Shown here one piece after another: positions 52,401 to 60,951 of a stretch of 64,000 bases of DNA. A program made the position numbers and the translations under genes. The notes beneath the pieces are model-generated. The model was not told the origin of the DNA, did not search any database, and worked only from the letters and a program-made list of their open reading frames with translations. Where the stretch lies: contig OZ252022.1 in the NCBI GenBank assembly GCA_965247615.1, forward strand, positions 992,001 through 1,056,000, written 5' to 3'. The first letter of the stretch is position 1. Every line of letters begins with the position of its first letter. Source of the stretch: G965197715 sp965247615. GTDB lineage: Bacteria; Chloroflexota; Dehalococcoidia; Lucifugimonadales; UBA1127.

Positions 52401-53323
52401 ACACCGTGACCCGCGACGACGAGGGCAAACCCATCCAGGTGCGGGTCACCTTCACCGACGATGCGGGCAACGCCGAGTCGCTGACCAGCTACGCGAAGCT
52501 GTCCGCCCCGCCCTTGATCATCCCCGATGAGGAGCCGCCGCCGAAGTCTTCGGCGACGCGTGAGGCGCGTGAAGCGCAAGGGGCGCAAGGGGCGCAAGAG
52601 GCGCAAGAGGCGCAAGGGGCGCAGGAGGCCGCGGAGACGCCGCTGACTGCCGCCATCCACGATGCGCCTGAGTCGCACGACGGGCAGGAGGACTTCACCT
52701 TTGAGCTGCGCTTCAGTGAGGAGCCCAAGGAAGGCTTCAGCTACAAGACGCTGCGGGACTATGCGTTCACGGTGACGAGAGGCACGGTGGCCGGGGCCCG
52801 GAAACTGGACGGGGACAGCGCCACCCCCAACATCCGGTGGGAGATCAGCGTCAGCCCAGACTCCAACGCGGACGTCACCGTCGAGCTGCCCGTCACAACG
52901 GACTGCGAGGCGCAGGGGGCCATCTGCACCGATGACGGGACGATGCTGTCCAGCCCGCAGAAATTCACCGTCAAGGGGCCTCCGCTGACGCCAAGTTCCG
53001 AAAGCGTCCCAACATCCCACAACGGCAGCGGCGAATTCAGATTCAGGATCGCTCTCAGCGAGGAGCCGAAATCGGGCTTCAGCTACACCACGATGCGCGA
53101 CCACGCCTTCACGGTGACCGGCGGTACCGTAACCGGCGCGCGCCGCCTGGACCCGCCGAGCAACGTCGGCTGGGAGATCGTCGTCGAACCGGACTCGACC
53201 GGCGCCGTCACCATCGTCCTGCCCGCAACCACGGACTGCGACGCGGAGGGCGCGATCTGCACCGATGACGGCAGGATGCTGTCCAACCGCCTGGAGCGCA
53301 CCGTCAGCGGGCCGGGTCAGTAG
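49415..53323 (+). CDS. large secreted modular protein
   Basis: A 1302-residue exported protein from TTG 49415 (GAGGAGGAC just upstream decides the start): signal LLPLLAIMALLVGLVSLAHA cleaved at AHAQ. Residues ~50-690 contain repeated beta-sandwich units of the type 'SFTTGS...L...GSPLARLSIHRD...TYWAVFEE' (choice-of-anchor-R-like), then pre-peptidase-like units with DWYAVSLDAGVDYQF and VDWVRVALRANAHYRF, an Ig-like unit at ~945 (AGETLTATTDGIEDEDGL, EGKPIQVRVTFTDDAGN), a 9-bp repeat spacer (EAQGAQ) and two related beta modules (~1075 and ~1190). No membrane anchor or sortase motif. Probably adhesive or ligand-binding; role unknown. Confidence 0.75.
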   Translation: MTRLLPLLAIMALLVGLVSLAHAQEATTDTSSDPDQADDPPVALQQNSPVKLAENTDEVDDEDDGLVVGFVAGDPGAIPPSAASYRSYAVSFTTGSDAGWYQLVEVIIATKVTGTPLARLSIHRDHEGSPHAEALYVTHFRGASKEDPDLYLEFPDNTPLNPNQTYWAVFEEVSGLGVYEISTAPNGDEDPDSWPISETSLQRNFFSLTGRTWQAPALNPIAIVVDGYPVEERVLVGAHGLRDTAADGPFLRFGAERVTKVWLNLPKGRTCDGGVTNPNIRIDCDPQFVEGPDTETSWRLCSTNKHYDHEWAGGRGFTTGPNLTGYTISGLGVDIDLESGTLDPVANLYAAEAFSSREGARDPQSPLASYQATAGIGGSPDRFAPRNGSQRLHVDPERTYVAYFQNAANGYYETPNASPGEDPGAEAGWTLGGPYGSRFVRPLGFGGDSWNFDEGDARRIPLNVYGWPNPLPPVPNPAPPPPGPVLVSTLGQPSTSTGQLVGKRINLEIAYAASFTNGNGAVHTLHGVQIEVTVIPPLQVLGAIRASIYSDDGGKPGSALHVLGLRAHPQVGVLTFDAPADTTLAANTTFWLVIDIAHSPTEDFFRTAVTSSTGQDACAIRNWSIGDVAYFREGPGAAWSPNADLLKMAILGERASSASAEFSEPTCGDLPGDTTTTGRLVVDGAGVKGQHHTATAADWYAVSLDAGVDYQFDADPTDPQPRLYLLKTHDDQGTELRTSAIAPVEGPQNYYQHPNRVNSLPFRTDQAGAYYVSIASPKGGEAPDRVYTLSAQSDDYPADTSTTAVAEVGELTRVYLMRTSSDPDDTATNDVDWVRVALRANAHYRFVYDVACLHEGIIEGIYDSDGALVPDSGSSIARKTDGTCTDLTMAFTAPGDGDNYVAVTARGSYYPENKRHPFGGVYGTLKVDGTITTSMGQRANSPATGGPGITGTVQAGETLTATTDGIEDEDGLTGAVFAYQWVRSGADIEGAASSNYTVTRDDEGKPIQVRVTFTDDAGNAESLTSYAKLSAPPLIIPDEEPPPKSSATREAREAQGAQGAQEAQEAQGAQEAAETPLTAAIHDAPESHDGQEDFTFELRFSEEPKEGFSYKTLRDYAFTVTRGTVAGARKLDGDSATPNIRWEISVSPDSNADVTVELPVTTDCEAQGAICTDDGTMLSSPQKFTVKGPPLTPSSESVPTSHNGSGEFRFRIALSEEPKSGFSYTTMRDHAFTVTGGTVTGARRLDPPSNVGWEIVVEPDSTGAVTIVLPATTDCDAEGAICTDDGRMLSNRLERTVSGPGQ
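52571..52624 (+). repeat. 9-bp coding minisatellite (6 units)
   Basis: Units GAAGCGCAA, GGGGCGCAA (x2), GAGGCGCAA (x2), GGGGCGCAG encode alternating E/G-A-Q triplets, a flexible spacer between the Ig-like and beta modules. Being a multiple of three, slippage would change spacer length without breaking the frame. Confidence 0.8.
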
Positions 53324-53372
53324 GCCGAGCCCCGCGAGCACAACGACATCGCATAAGCGGTTGCGCGAGGGG

Positions 53373-53399
53373 GAGACCTTCGATTCAATTGAAGGTCTC
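53373..53399 (+). terminator. terminator-like hairpin after the 1302-residue protein gene
   Basis: GAGACCTTC-GATTCAATT-GAAGGTCTC, a 9-bp perfect stem (plus ATT/AAT inner pairs), 50 bp after the stop. No downstream T-run. Confidence 0.5.
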
Positions 53400-53442
53400 G
53401 CCTGAATATAGAAACGCACGCTGTCGGAGGTGAATTTGACTT

Positions 53443-53535
53443 ACCGAATGCACACAGTTGCGCTTCATTCTCTTGCTAAAACGTTGCGTCAAAAATACCC
53501 CTGAAAGTCGATGCATATGAACCTTGTGCACCTCT
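53443..53535 (+). repeat. duplicated upstream block, copy B
   Basis: Counterpart of 49158-49252, including AAAACGTTGCGT and TGAACCTTGTGCA. Immediately followed by the 14-bp tandem repeat TATGGGCCTGTAAC (53537-53550 and 53551-53564). Confidence 0.6.
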
Positions 53536-53536
53536 A

Positions 53537-53564
53537 TATGGGCCTGTAACTATGGGCCTGTAAC
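53537..53564 (+). repeat. 14-bp tandem direct repeat
   Basis: Two exact adjacent copies of TATGGGCCTGTAAC, located ~155 bp upstream of the second secreted-protein gene and directly after the duplicated block. Confidence 0.8.
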
Positions 53565-53719
53565 TAAGTAGGGGGTCAATTGTCAACAACCTGGTCAGCA
53601 ACACAGGTTGGGCAGTGGCTGAATGGAGAGGCGGCCGCCGCGGATTCGGCAACCGGGCTCTGTCAAACCGCCTCCACGGCTGCAGAGGGGTCTCAAGTCT
53701 ACAGGAAAGGACTCACCCG

Positions 53720-55681
53720 ATGAATATAGCAAGCAACGTAACTCTGGTTCGGGTATCCAGGGTCTGGTTATCGGCCGTCGCCATGGCGCTCATCCTCGTG
53801 GTGTCCAATATCGCCCCGGCGACGGCGCAGTCAACTGCGACCGTCATGGTTAGCAATCTGGGAGAAGCGCCGGAGGTCCGCCAACGAGTTACTATTATAG
53901 TGGGCATGGGCCAGGCCTACGCACATTCATTCCATACCGGCAGCACTGCCGTTACGCTTGAAAAAGTCCGGCTGTATCTGCGCGGACTCGGATCAGCGCC
54001 CGCTTTCACCATACGCGCTGACAACTCGGGAGAACCCGGACGGAGTCTGCATGCCTTGACGAACCCCACCATCGACTCGCTCATGTCCACACATGAGGAC
54101 CTCACGGCGACCGGTTATGTCCTTGCCGCCGATACAACCTATTGGTTGGTGCTCCACAGACAATGGGGGTCCGACAACATCCGTTTCAGCGCCTCGATAT
54201 GCGATCGGCTTTCGACCCCTGAGGGTGAGACCACCGGAGAGGTTGGCTGGTCGCTGGGCGAAAAGCTTTTCTTCGGTCTGGGGTCCAAGTGGCAGGTGTC
54301 GCCCCTGGGATGCCGGCGCATGATGATGGCCGTCTATGCCAGTGCGCAAACAACCTCACAGAATCAGGCCGCGAACAGCCCGGCGACGGGCTGGCCCGGC
54401 ATCACCGGGACGGTGCGGGCCGGCGAGACGCTGACGGCGACCACGGACAGGATCGAGGACGAGGACGGCCTGACGGACGCGGTCTTCGCCTACCGGTGGG
54501 TCCGCCAGGATCCGGCGACAAGCACCGACGCGGACATTGAGGGAGCGACAAGCTCCACATACACCGTGACCGACGCCGACGAGGGCAAGGCCATCAAGGT
54601 GCGGGTCACCTTCACCGACGACGCGGGCAACGCCGAGTCGCTGACCAGCGACGCAAGGCTGTCCGCCCCACCCTTGATTATCCCCGATGCAGAAGTGATT
54701 GTGTCCAACACCACCGCCACCGGCGAGCCCACCATCACAGGCACGATCCGGGTGGGTGAGACGCTCACGGCGAATACCACGGACTTATCCGACTCCGACG
54801 GCCTGAACAACGCCACCTTTACATACCAGTGGCTGGCCGACGACGCGGACATCACTGACGCGACCGGCTCGACCTACGCCCTGGTTGCCGCAGACGAGGG
54901 AAAGACCATCAAGGTGCGGGTCACCTTCACTGACGACAGCGGTCACCAGGAGACGCTGACTAGCACTGCTACCGTAGCGGTGGCTTCAGCGCCCACCCCA
55001 CTGACTGCCGTCATCCACGACGCGCCGGAGTCGCACGACGGGGAGAAGAGGTTCACCTTCGAACTGCGGTTCAGCGAGGACCCCAAGGAAGACTTCAGCT
55101 ACAAGACGCTGCGGGACCATGCGTTCACGGTGACGGGCGGCCCGGTGGCCGGGGCCCGGCGGCTGGACGGGGACAGCGACACCCGCAACATCAAGTGGGA
55201 GATCAGCGTCACCCCGGACTCGAACGCGGACGTCACCGTCGAGCTGCCCGCCACCACGGACTGCGACGCGCAGGGGGCCATCTGCGCCGAAGACGGGACG
55301 ATGCTGTCCAGCCCGCTGAAATTCACCGTCAAGGGGCCTCCGCTGACGGCAAGTTTCGAAAGCGTCCCGACGTCCCACAACGGCAGCGACTCGTTCCGCA
55401 TCAGGATCGCCTTTAGCGAGGCACCCAAATCGGGCTTCAGCTACACCACGATGCGCGACCACGCCTTCACGGTGACCGGAGGCTCGGTAACCGGCGCGCG
55501 GCGGCTGGTCAGCGGCAAGAACCTCCGATGGGAGATCGTCGTCAGCCCGGACTCCAACGGGGACGTGACGATCACTCTGCCCGCCACCACGGACTGCGAC
55601 GCGCAGGGGGCCATCTGCGCCGACGGCGACAAGAAGTTGTCCAACCGCCTGGAGCGCACCGTCAGCGGGCCGGGCCAGTAG
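53720..55681 (+). CDS. secreted modular protein, paralog of 49415-53323
   Basis: A 653-residue exported protein from ATG 53720 (AGGAAAGGA upstream): signal WLSAVAMALILVVSNIAPAT with cleavage near ATAQ. Residues ~40-215 form one choice-of-anchor-R-like unit (TYWLVLHRQWGSDNIRFSAS). Two Ig-like units follow (~223 and ~332: AGETLTATTDRIEDEDGL; VGETLTANTTDLSDSDGL), then two beta modules (~427 LTAVIHDAPESHDG and ~541 LTASFESVPTSHNG) nearly identical to those at the end of the larger protein, with the same NRLERTVSGPGQ ending. The N-terminal unit differs from the larger protein. A partial-duplication paralog. Confidence 0.78.
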   Translation: MNIASNVTLVRVSRVWLSAVAMALILVVSNIAPATAQSTATVMVSNLGEAPEVRQRVTIIVGMGQAYAHSFHTGSTAVTLEKVRLYLRGLGSAPAFTIRADNSGEPGRSLHALTNPTIDSLMSTHEDLTATGYVLAADTTYWLVLHRQWGSDNIRFSASICDRLSTPEGETTGEVGWSLGEKLFFGLGSKWQVSPLGCRRMMMAVYASAQTTSQNQAANSPATGWPGITGTVRAGETLTATTDRIEDEDGLTDAVFAYRWVRQDPATSTDADIEGATSSTYTVTDADEGKAIKVRVTFTDDAGNAESLTSDARLSAPPLIIPDAEVIVSNTTATGEPTITGTIRVGETLTANTTDLSDSDGLNNATFTYQWLADDADITDATGSTYALVAADEGKTIKVRVTFTDDSGHQETLTSTATVAVASAPTPLTAVIHDAPESHDGEKRFTFELRFSEDPKEDFSYKTLRDHAFTVTGGPVAGARRLDGDSDTRNIKWEISVTPDSNADVTVELPATTDCDAQGAICAEDGTMLSSPLKFTVKGPPLTASFESVPTSHNGSDSFRIRIAFSEAPKSGFSYTTMRDHAFTVTGGSVTGARRLVSGKNLRWEIVVSPDSNGDVTITLPATTDCDAQGAICADGDKKLSNRLERTVSGPGQ

Positions 55682-55832
55682 AGGGCAAACGGGAAGAAGC
55701 AGGCAAGTACGAACGGGCGAGGCAGGCGCTCCGACCGGGACCCGATCTCCCGCGGCATGAGCGATACGGGAATGGGAGCCCTGCCCGCCCATAGGAGAGG
55801 GTCTACGGCCGTGCTCTGGGAGCGCTTGCGCC

Positions 55833-56078
55833 ATGCCTCGACAGCGCACGAACTACAGCAGAAGAACCTACGTCATCCCCGACGACTTCCCGAAGCGGCT
55901 GAAGCGGTTCCAGGAGGAGTCCGGCCTGTCGTGGTCGGAGATTGCCCGCCGCCTGGGGACCTATCGCCCCACCGTAGGGCGTTGGTGCAAGGCCGGGGTG
56001 CGGCCCAACCAACAGCACCGGAGGGCGCTTCTGGACCTCGCCGACGACTTTGGCCTCAGCTCCCTATTCACCGAATAG
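55833..56078 (+). CDS. small helix-turn-helix DNA-binding protein
   Basis: An 81-residue protein with one HTH (~residues 31-75): LSWSEIARRLGTYRPTVGRW followed by ALLDLADDFGLSSLF. Fits the Xre/Cro-like repertoire, with a basic N-terminal arm (PRQRTNYSRRTYVIPDDFPK). Probably a regulator, target unknown. ATG 55833 lacks a strong ribosome site. It follows the secreted-protein gene by 151 bp. Confidence 0.65.
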   Translation: MPRQRTNYSRRTYVIPDDFPKRLKRFQEESGLSWSEIARRLGTYRPTVGRWCKAGVRPNQQHRRALLDLADDFGLSSLFTE

Positions 56079-56275
56079 GGAACGGCGCGCCGGCGAGGGG
56101 CTATAGCTGTTTCGGGGGCTCCGGGATGACCTCCACGATAGCAGGAAAGGGGAGGTTGGCACCCCGGCGGAAGCCGGGCATACCAATACATATTTGGGAA
56201 TGGGGAAAAGGGTATCTCAGCGTTAACACCCATAGAAACTCCGCCATGATACCCGAATTAATCTGGAGATGTATG

Positions 56276-56336
56276 CTCCGGTCAAGACCGGCAGAGAAAA
56301 TGACCAGTAGAAGGGAAAATTGACCACTACACACAC
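56276..56336 (-). mobile_element. remnant of an IS21-family terminus
   Basis: On the minus strand TGTAGTGGTCAATTTTCC, then CTTCTACTGGTCATTTTC and GCCGGTCTTGACC. Repeated GGTCA(A)TTTTC blocks are characteristic of IS21-family ends. No transposase is attached; bounds approximate. Distinct from the ends of the intact IS21 element at 56916-61080. Confidence 0.45.
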
Positions 56337-56346
56337 CACAAGATAA

Positions 56347-56967
56347 GTGACACTGTTGAGCGTTGTCCTTGCGCTGGCCCTTACGGCGGCGCTCGCGGCC
56401 TGCGTCTCCGATGAGCCGTCCGGCGTGACAGGCCCCGACCGGACCGCGTCCACCCCAACGGAGACGCCGGTCTCCCCCGCACAGACGCCTTCCACGCCAG
56501 GGTCAGGGGACGCGCCCACTGCCACCGATGCGTCTGGACCTGCGGATGCGACAGCGCCGCCCGCGGCCTCCGGCTCCGCCGAAACGGACCGGGAAGCCCT
56601 GGTTGCCCTCTACAACGCAACGGACGGTGAGAACTGGGGTGGAAGCGACAACTGGCTGAGCGACGCTCCCCTCGGCGAATGGAAGGGCGTCACCACCAAC
56701 GACGACGGGCGCGTGACAGGGCTGTACCTTAGTGAAAACCAGTTGAGCGGGGAGATACCGCCGGAGCTGGGCAACCTCTCCAACCCGCAAGAGCTGTTTC
56801 TCTACGGCAACTACTTGAGCGGGGAGATACCGGCGGAGCTGGGCAACCTCTCCATCCTGACAGGGCTGTTCCTCCACGAGAACCAGTTGAGCGGGGAGAT
56901 GCCGGCGGAGCTGGGTGTAAAGGGTGTTGCTGTTCAGGGTAAATGTCCGTTTAAGCGGCCGGCATAA
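56347..56967 (+). pseudogene. leucine-rich-repeat lipoprotein, truncated by IS insertion
   Basis: From GTG 56347: signal LLSVVLALALTAALAACVSD with lipobox Cys, a Pro/Thr-rich linker (~residues 20-80), DREALVALYNATDGENWGGS (the usual cap of bacterial LRR proteins), then plant-type LRRs: NQLSGEIPPELGNLSNPQEL, YLSGEIPAELGNLSILTGLF and NQLSGEMPAELG. Native sequence stops at ~56915; the final 17 codons are read from the inserted elements. The rest of the LRR domain is missing and not found beyond the insertion. Confidence 0.75.
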
Positions 56968-58550
56968 ATGTCACTCGGTCAGGCTGCCATGGTATCAGAT
57001 GATGACGTAGTGGGACCGGCCCAGGGTTGTTGCGTCGGTGGGCCCTCGGCGGCCAGGTACTTCTTGATGGTGGCCCTGTGGATTCCCAATTCCCGCTCGA
57101 TCGCTCGCAGCGACATCCCCTTGCGCCTGGCTTTCTGAATCGCCTTCCATCTCTCCCTCTGGAGGAACGTCGGCTTGCGAGGGGCGGCGGGTTTGGGCTT
57201 GCCGGCGGCGGCCGCGCTGTCAGTGTTGTCCCCTTGAACCTTCTCTTCCGCTGCCCTTGAGTCCAGTGGTTGGAGAGCCGCGGTCCAGCGTTCGCCCAAG
57301 CCGTTGGCCCCGGAGGGTGGGACAGGAACAGGTGCGGAACGTCCGTGGCCGTTTCGGAGGAATACCGGACTGGGGGGAGCCTCCTGGGCAGCGAGGATGC
57401 GCCCTTCATGCCGCACCGACAGCCGGCCATCCAGTCCTTCCAGGACCTCCACAGCCGCCCCGGTATAGCTGTGCCGTTCCGGCCCTGGCAGCAACTGGAG
57501 GGTGTGCAGCTGGAACCTCACCGTGTTGTCCCTGGCCACGCTCCTGCGGTGCTTGAAGCACAGGACCTGTTCCAGGCACAGCTCCGGGTTGATAGTCCGG
57601 AATGCAGGCTCAGGGTGTTGCGGGGGAACCCCGAAGCGCTGGTTGAATCGTGGCAGGAACTGCTCCAGCACCCTGTTGGCTTCCCCGATGCTGCCGGCGC
57701 TTGCCAGCCGGTCCTGGAAGGTGCCCCCCGTTCGCTCCACGCGCCCCTTCGCCTGGGGCGACCGTGCGAAAATCATCTGAATCCCCAGTTCCTCCATCGC
57801 CCGGCTGAACTGGGTTGGCATCCCGGGGAGGCCGGAGCCGGGCGTGTGCCTGAAGACCCCGTGCCGGTCGGTGTAGAGGGCGACGGGTAGGCCGAGATGC
57901 TGCACCAGGTTCTGGATCAGCACGAAGTAGCTGTGGGCGTCCTCCTTCTCGCAGAAGAGGGCGTCGACCACGGTACCGGTGGCATCGTCAACTGCGATCA
58001 GCAGCGTGAACGGCGGCGCCTGATCCCCCAACCACGGATGATGACTGCCGTCCATCTGGATCAGCATTCCCTCCCGCGGCATGCGCTGGCGGCGCACCCG
58101 GTGCTTGGGCGGACGCCTTCGCCGCGGACTGCTCAGCCCGGCGTTGACCAGGATGCGCCGCAAGGTAGTCCTGCCGATGTCGATGCCGTCGCGCTGGCTC
58201 AGCAACTCGCTGAGATGGGTGTGGTTGGCCCCGGCGTATCTGGTACGAGCCAAGTGAACTACGGCAGTTGCAACGGCCTCGGGTGTTGCGTTGGGTGGCC
58301 TGCGGCCACGATGACCGTGGGCAACGGCGGCGGCTCCCTTATCCCGGTAAGCCGCTAGGATGCGCCTGGTGTGGCGAGTAGTGACACCCATCAGCGTGGC
58401 TGCCTGATCCAGTGTCATATGCTCAGCGAGCAAACTGTTCAGAACCTGAAGTCTTGCCTGTTCTCTTTGAGTCAAAGTCACATTCTCCATGATGTGAATG
58501 TGACATTTATGCTGGCCAGTTAGCAAGGACACTTTCGCTGGACGTCAACA
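56925..58550 (-). mobile_element. ISNCY-like insertion sequence with 7-bp target duplication
   Basis: 1626 bp with imperfect terminal inverted repeats starting TGTTG and including GGCC(G/A)GCATAAATGTCAC, identical but for one base, at both ends. Flanked by exact 7-bp direct repeats TAAAGGG (56918-56924 and 58551-58557). One transposase gene, on the minus strand. Inserted into the left end of the IS21 element. Confidence 0.9.
56979..58490 (-). CDS. ISNCY-family (IS1202-like) transposase
   Basis: A 503-residue DDE transposase. N-terminal HTH region (LDQAATLMGVTTRHTRRIL), a helix-rich part (TTLRRILVNAGLSSPRRRR), and the rve-type catalytic core: first Asp in MLIQMDGSHHPWLG, second in LYTDRHGVF, Glu in QAKGRVERTGGTFQDRL. 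A second HTH-like segment near the C-terminus reads MSLRAIERELGIHRATIKKY. ATG 58490 (MENVTLTQ) was chosen; the frame extends 14 codons into the inverted repeat. Catalytic triad complete, so probably functional. Confidence 0.88.
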   Translation of the reverse strand: MENVTLTQREQARLQVLNSLLAEHMTLDQAATLMGVTTRHTRRILAAYRDKGAAAVAHGHRGRRPPNATPEAVATAVVHLARTRYAGANHTHLSELLSQRDGIDIGRTTLRRILVNAGLSSPRRRRPPKHRVRRQRMPREGMLIQMDGSHHPWLGDQAPPFTLLIAVDDATGTVVDALFCEKEDAHSYFVLIQNLVQHLGLPVALYTDRHGVFRHTPGSGLPGMPTQFSRAMEELGIQMIFARSPQAKGRVERTGGTFQDRLASAGSIGEANRVLEQFLPRFNQRFGVPPQHPEPAFRTINPELCLEQVLCFKHRRSVARDNTVRFQLHTLQLLPGPERHSYTGAAVEVLEGLDGRLSVRHEGRILAAQEAPPSPVFLRNGHGRSAPVPVPPSGANGLGERWTAALQPLDSRAAEEKVQGDNTDSAAAAGKPKPAAPRKPTFLQRERWKAIQKARRKGMSLRAIERELGIHRATIKKYLAAEGPPTQQPWAGPTTSSSDTMAA

Positions 58551-58672
58551 TAAAGGGCGGAGTAATAATGGACCGGTGAGGCGGGGGCGAGCGTTGAGGT
58601 AGGGGCGCTGCAAAACCGTACCACCCGCCGCCTTCCATAGAGTTCGAGGCAACTCGATGGAAGGTGTGAAGG

Positions 58673-60172
58673 ATGTACAAGGTGGAGCTGTACGTTCGAG
58701 CGCGCCAGGCCTGCATGGTGGAGGGGATGAGCACGCGGGAGGCTGCCCGAGTGTTCGGTCTGCACCGGGATACGGTGCGCAAGATGCTGGCCTATTCAAT
58801 GCCGCCGGGCTACCGGCGGCAGACACCTCCCCGAAGGCCCAAGCTGGAGCCCTACACCGGCGTCATCGACCGCATCCTTGAAGAAGACCACAAGGTCCCC
58901 AAGAAGCAGCGCCACACCGCCCAGCGCATCTCCGAGCGTCTGCGGGACGAGCACGGGTTTGGGGGCCAGTACACCATCGTCAAGGACTACGTCAGGGAGC
59001 GCCGCCGCCGGACCAAGGAGATGTTCGTGCCGCTGTCCCATGCCCCGGGCCATGCCCAGTGCGACTTCGGAGAGGCCCTGGTGATCATCGGCGGGGTGGA
59101 GCAGAAGGCCCACTACTTCGTCCTGGACCTGCCCTACAGCGACGGCTGCTTCATCAAGGCTTACCCCGCGGAGACCACCGAGGCCTTCCTGGACGGCCAT
59201 GTCTCGGCGTTGTCTTTCCTGGGGGGAGTGCCCCAGAGCATCCTCTACGACAACACGAGGCTGGCGGTGGCCAGGATCCTGGGGGACGGCCGGCGAAAGC
59301 GTACCCGAGCCTTCACCGAGCTCCAGTCCCACTACCTGTTCGAGGACCGGTTCGGCAGGCCCGGGAAGGGCAACGACAAGGGGAAGGTGGAGGGCATGGT
59401 GGGCTACGTGCGCCGCAACTTTCTGGTGCCCATACCGTCCTTCGAGAGCTTCGAGGCGCTGAATGCCCACCTGGAGCGGCGCTGCCTGACGCGCATGGAC
59501 GCCCAACTGAGGGGAAAGTCTGAAACTATCGGACAGCGGATGGAGCGGGACCTGGAGGCCCTGCTGCCCCTGCCGGCCGCGCCTTACGACGCCTGCGACC
59601 AGCGGGCGAGCCGGGTCAGTTCCCTGTCCCTGGTGCGGTACCGGACCACCGACTACTCGGTGCCGGTGGCCTACGGGCACCGCGACGTTCTGGTAAGAGG
59701 CTACGTGGACCGGGTGGTCATCAGCTGCGGGTCGGAGGTCATCGCCCGACACCCCCGCTCCTACCAGCGGGACGACTTCGTCTTCGACCCCATCCACTAC
59801 CTGCCGCTCTTGGAGCGGAAGACGGGCGCCCTGGACCAGGCCGCACCCCTGCGGGGGTGGGACCTGCCCGGGGAGTTTGCCGCGCTGCGCCGCCTCCTGG
59901 AGTCCAGGATGGGACCAAGGGGCAAGCGGGAGTTCGTCCAGGTGCTCCGGTTGCTGGAAAGCTTCAGGCTGGAAGAGGTGCACGCCGCAGTGCAGGACGC
60001 CCTCCGTCTGGGGGCGTTGAGCTTCGACGCCGTGAAGCACCTGGTGCTCTGCCGGCTGGAGGGACGGCCGCCCCGCCTTGACCTGGAGCTATACCCCTAC
60101 CTGCCCAGGGTGAGCGTGAACACCACCTCCGCCGGGGACTACATGGCCCTGCTGTCAGGGAGGGCGGCATGA
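58673..60172 (+). CDS. istA: IS21-family transposase IstA
   Basis: A 499-residue DDE transposase: N-terminal HTH (MSTREAARVFGLHRDTVRKM), rve core with Asp in HAQCDFGEALVII, Asp in SILYDNTRLAV and Glu in KGKVEGMVGYVRRNF, then a Mu B-like C-terminal region. Complete triad. Its stop overlaps the istB start (ATGA), the usual IS21 arrangement. Confidence 0.93.
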   Translation: MYKVELYVRARQACMVEGMSTREAARVFGLHRDTVRKMLAYSMPPGYRRQTPPRRPKLEPYTGVIDRILEEDHKVPKKQRHTAQRISERLRDEHGFGGQYTIVKDYVRERRRRTKEMFVPLSHAPGHAQCDFGEALVIIGGVEQKAHYFVLDLPYSDGCFIKAYPAETTEAFLDGHVSALSFLGGVPQSILYDNTRLAVARILGDGRRKRTRAFTELQSHYLFEDRFGRPGKGNDKGKVEGMVGYVRRNFLVPIPSFESFEALNAHLERRCLTRMDAQLRGKSETIGQRMERDLEALLPLPAAPYDACDQRASRVSSLSLVRYRTTDYSVPVAYGHRDVLVRGYVDRVVISCGSEVIARHPRSYQRDDFVFDPIHYLPLLERKTGALDQAAPLRGWDLPGEFAALRRLLESRMGPRGKREFVQVLRLLESFRLEEVHAAVQDALRLGALSFDAVKHLVLCRLEGRPPRLDLELYPYLPRVSVNTTSAGDYMALLSGRAA

Positions 60173-60951
60173 ACCAGCGGTCCACCCTGCTCCTGGAACA
60201 CCACCTGAAGGAGCTGAAGCTGCCCAGCTTCCTGAGGGAGTACGGGAAGATGGCCGCCCAGTGCGCCGCCGAGGGCGTGGACCACCCCCAGTACCTGCTG
60301 CGCCTGGCCGAGCTGGAACTCATCGACCGCCACCAGCGCATGGTGCAGCGCCGGATCCGCGCCGCCCACTTCCCCGCCGTCAAGAGCCTGGACACCTTCG
60401 ACTTTCCGGCCATCCCCTCGGTGAACAAACAACTGGTGATGGAGTTGGCCCGCTGCGAATACATCCAGCGCCGGGAGAACGTCATCGCCGTCGGCAACAG
60501 CGGCACCGGCAAGACCCACGTGGCCCTGGGGCTGGGCCTGGCCGCCTGCCAGCGGGGAATGTCCGTGGGCTTCACCACCGCAGCCGCCCTGGTCCACGAG
60601 CTGATGGAGGCCCGGGACGAGAAACGGCTGCTCAACCTGCAGCGGCAGCTGTCCCGCCTCAGCCTGCTGATCATCGACGAACAGGGCTTCGTGCCCCTGT
60701 CCCCCACCGGCGCGGAACTCCTCTTTGAGGTCTTCAGCCAGCGCTACGAGCGGGGCTCCATCCTGGTCACCACCAACCTGCCCTTCGATGAGTGGACCGA
60801 GGTCTTCGGCTCGGAACGCCTGACCGGAGCCCTGCTGGACCGACTCACCCATCACGTCCACATCCTGGAGATGAACGGCGATAGCTACCGTCTTAAGCGC
60901 AGCCGGCAGAACGCCGCCTCCCAGGTCTCGGATGATCCGGACGACTCCTGA
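60169..60951 (+). CDS. istB: IS21-family helper ATPase IstB
   Basis: A 260-residue AAA+ protein that stimulates and targets IstA. Walker A is GNSGTGKTHVALGLG (~residue 108) and Walker B LLIIDEQGFVPL, with Gln at the position usually Leu in IstB (DELGY). An Arg-finger region follows (TTNLPFDEWTEVFGSERLTG). Starts inside the istA stop (ATGA). Confidence 0.93.
   Translation: MNQRSTLLLEHHLKELKLPSFLREYGKMAAQCAAEGVDHPQYLLRLAELELIDRHQRMVQRRIRAAHFPAVKSLDTFDFPAIPSVNKQLVMELARCEYIQRRENVIAVGNSGTGKTHVALGLGLAACQRGMSVGFTTAAALVHELMEARDEKRLLNLQRQLSRLSLLIIDEQGFVPLSPTGAELLFEVFSQRYERGSILVTTNLPFDEWTEVFGSERLTGALLDRLTHHVHILEMNGDSYRLKRSRQNAASQVSDDPDDS

Larger units (their letters stand above)
53324..53719. other. 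interval between the two secreted-protein genes
   Basis: 396 bp. Contains a terminator-like hairpin (53373-53399), the second copy of the upstream block (53443-53535) and a 14-bp direct repeat (53537-53564); ends with the AGGAAAGGA ribosome site. No coding potential. Confidence 0.55.

Noticed and set aside
53373..53399. Regulator binding site
   Set aside because: The palindrome lies just after a stop codon, so a transcription or mRNA 3'-end hairpin is the simpler reading.
58796..60040. 414-codon minus-strand frame
   Set aside because: Antisense of istA; no family features.
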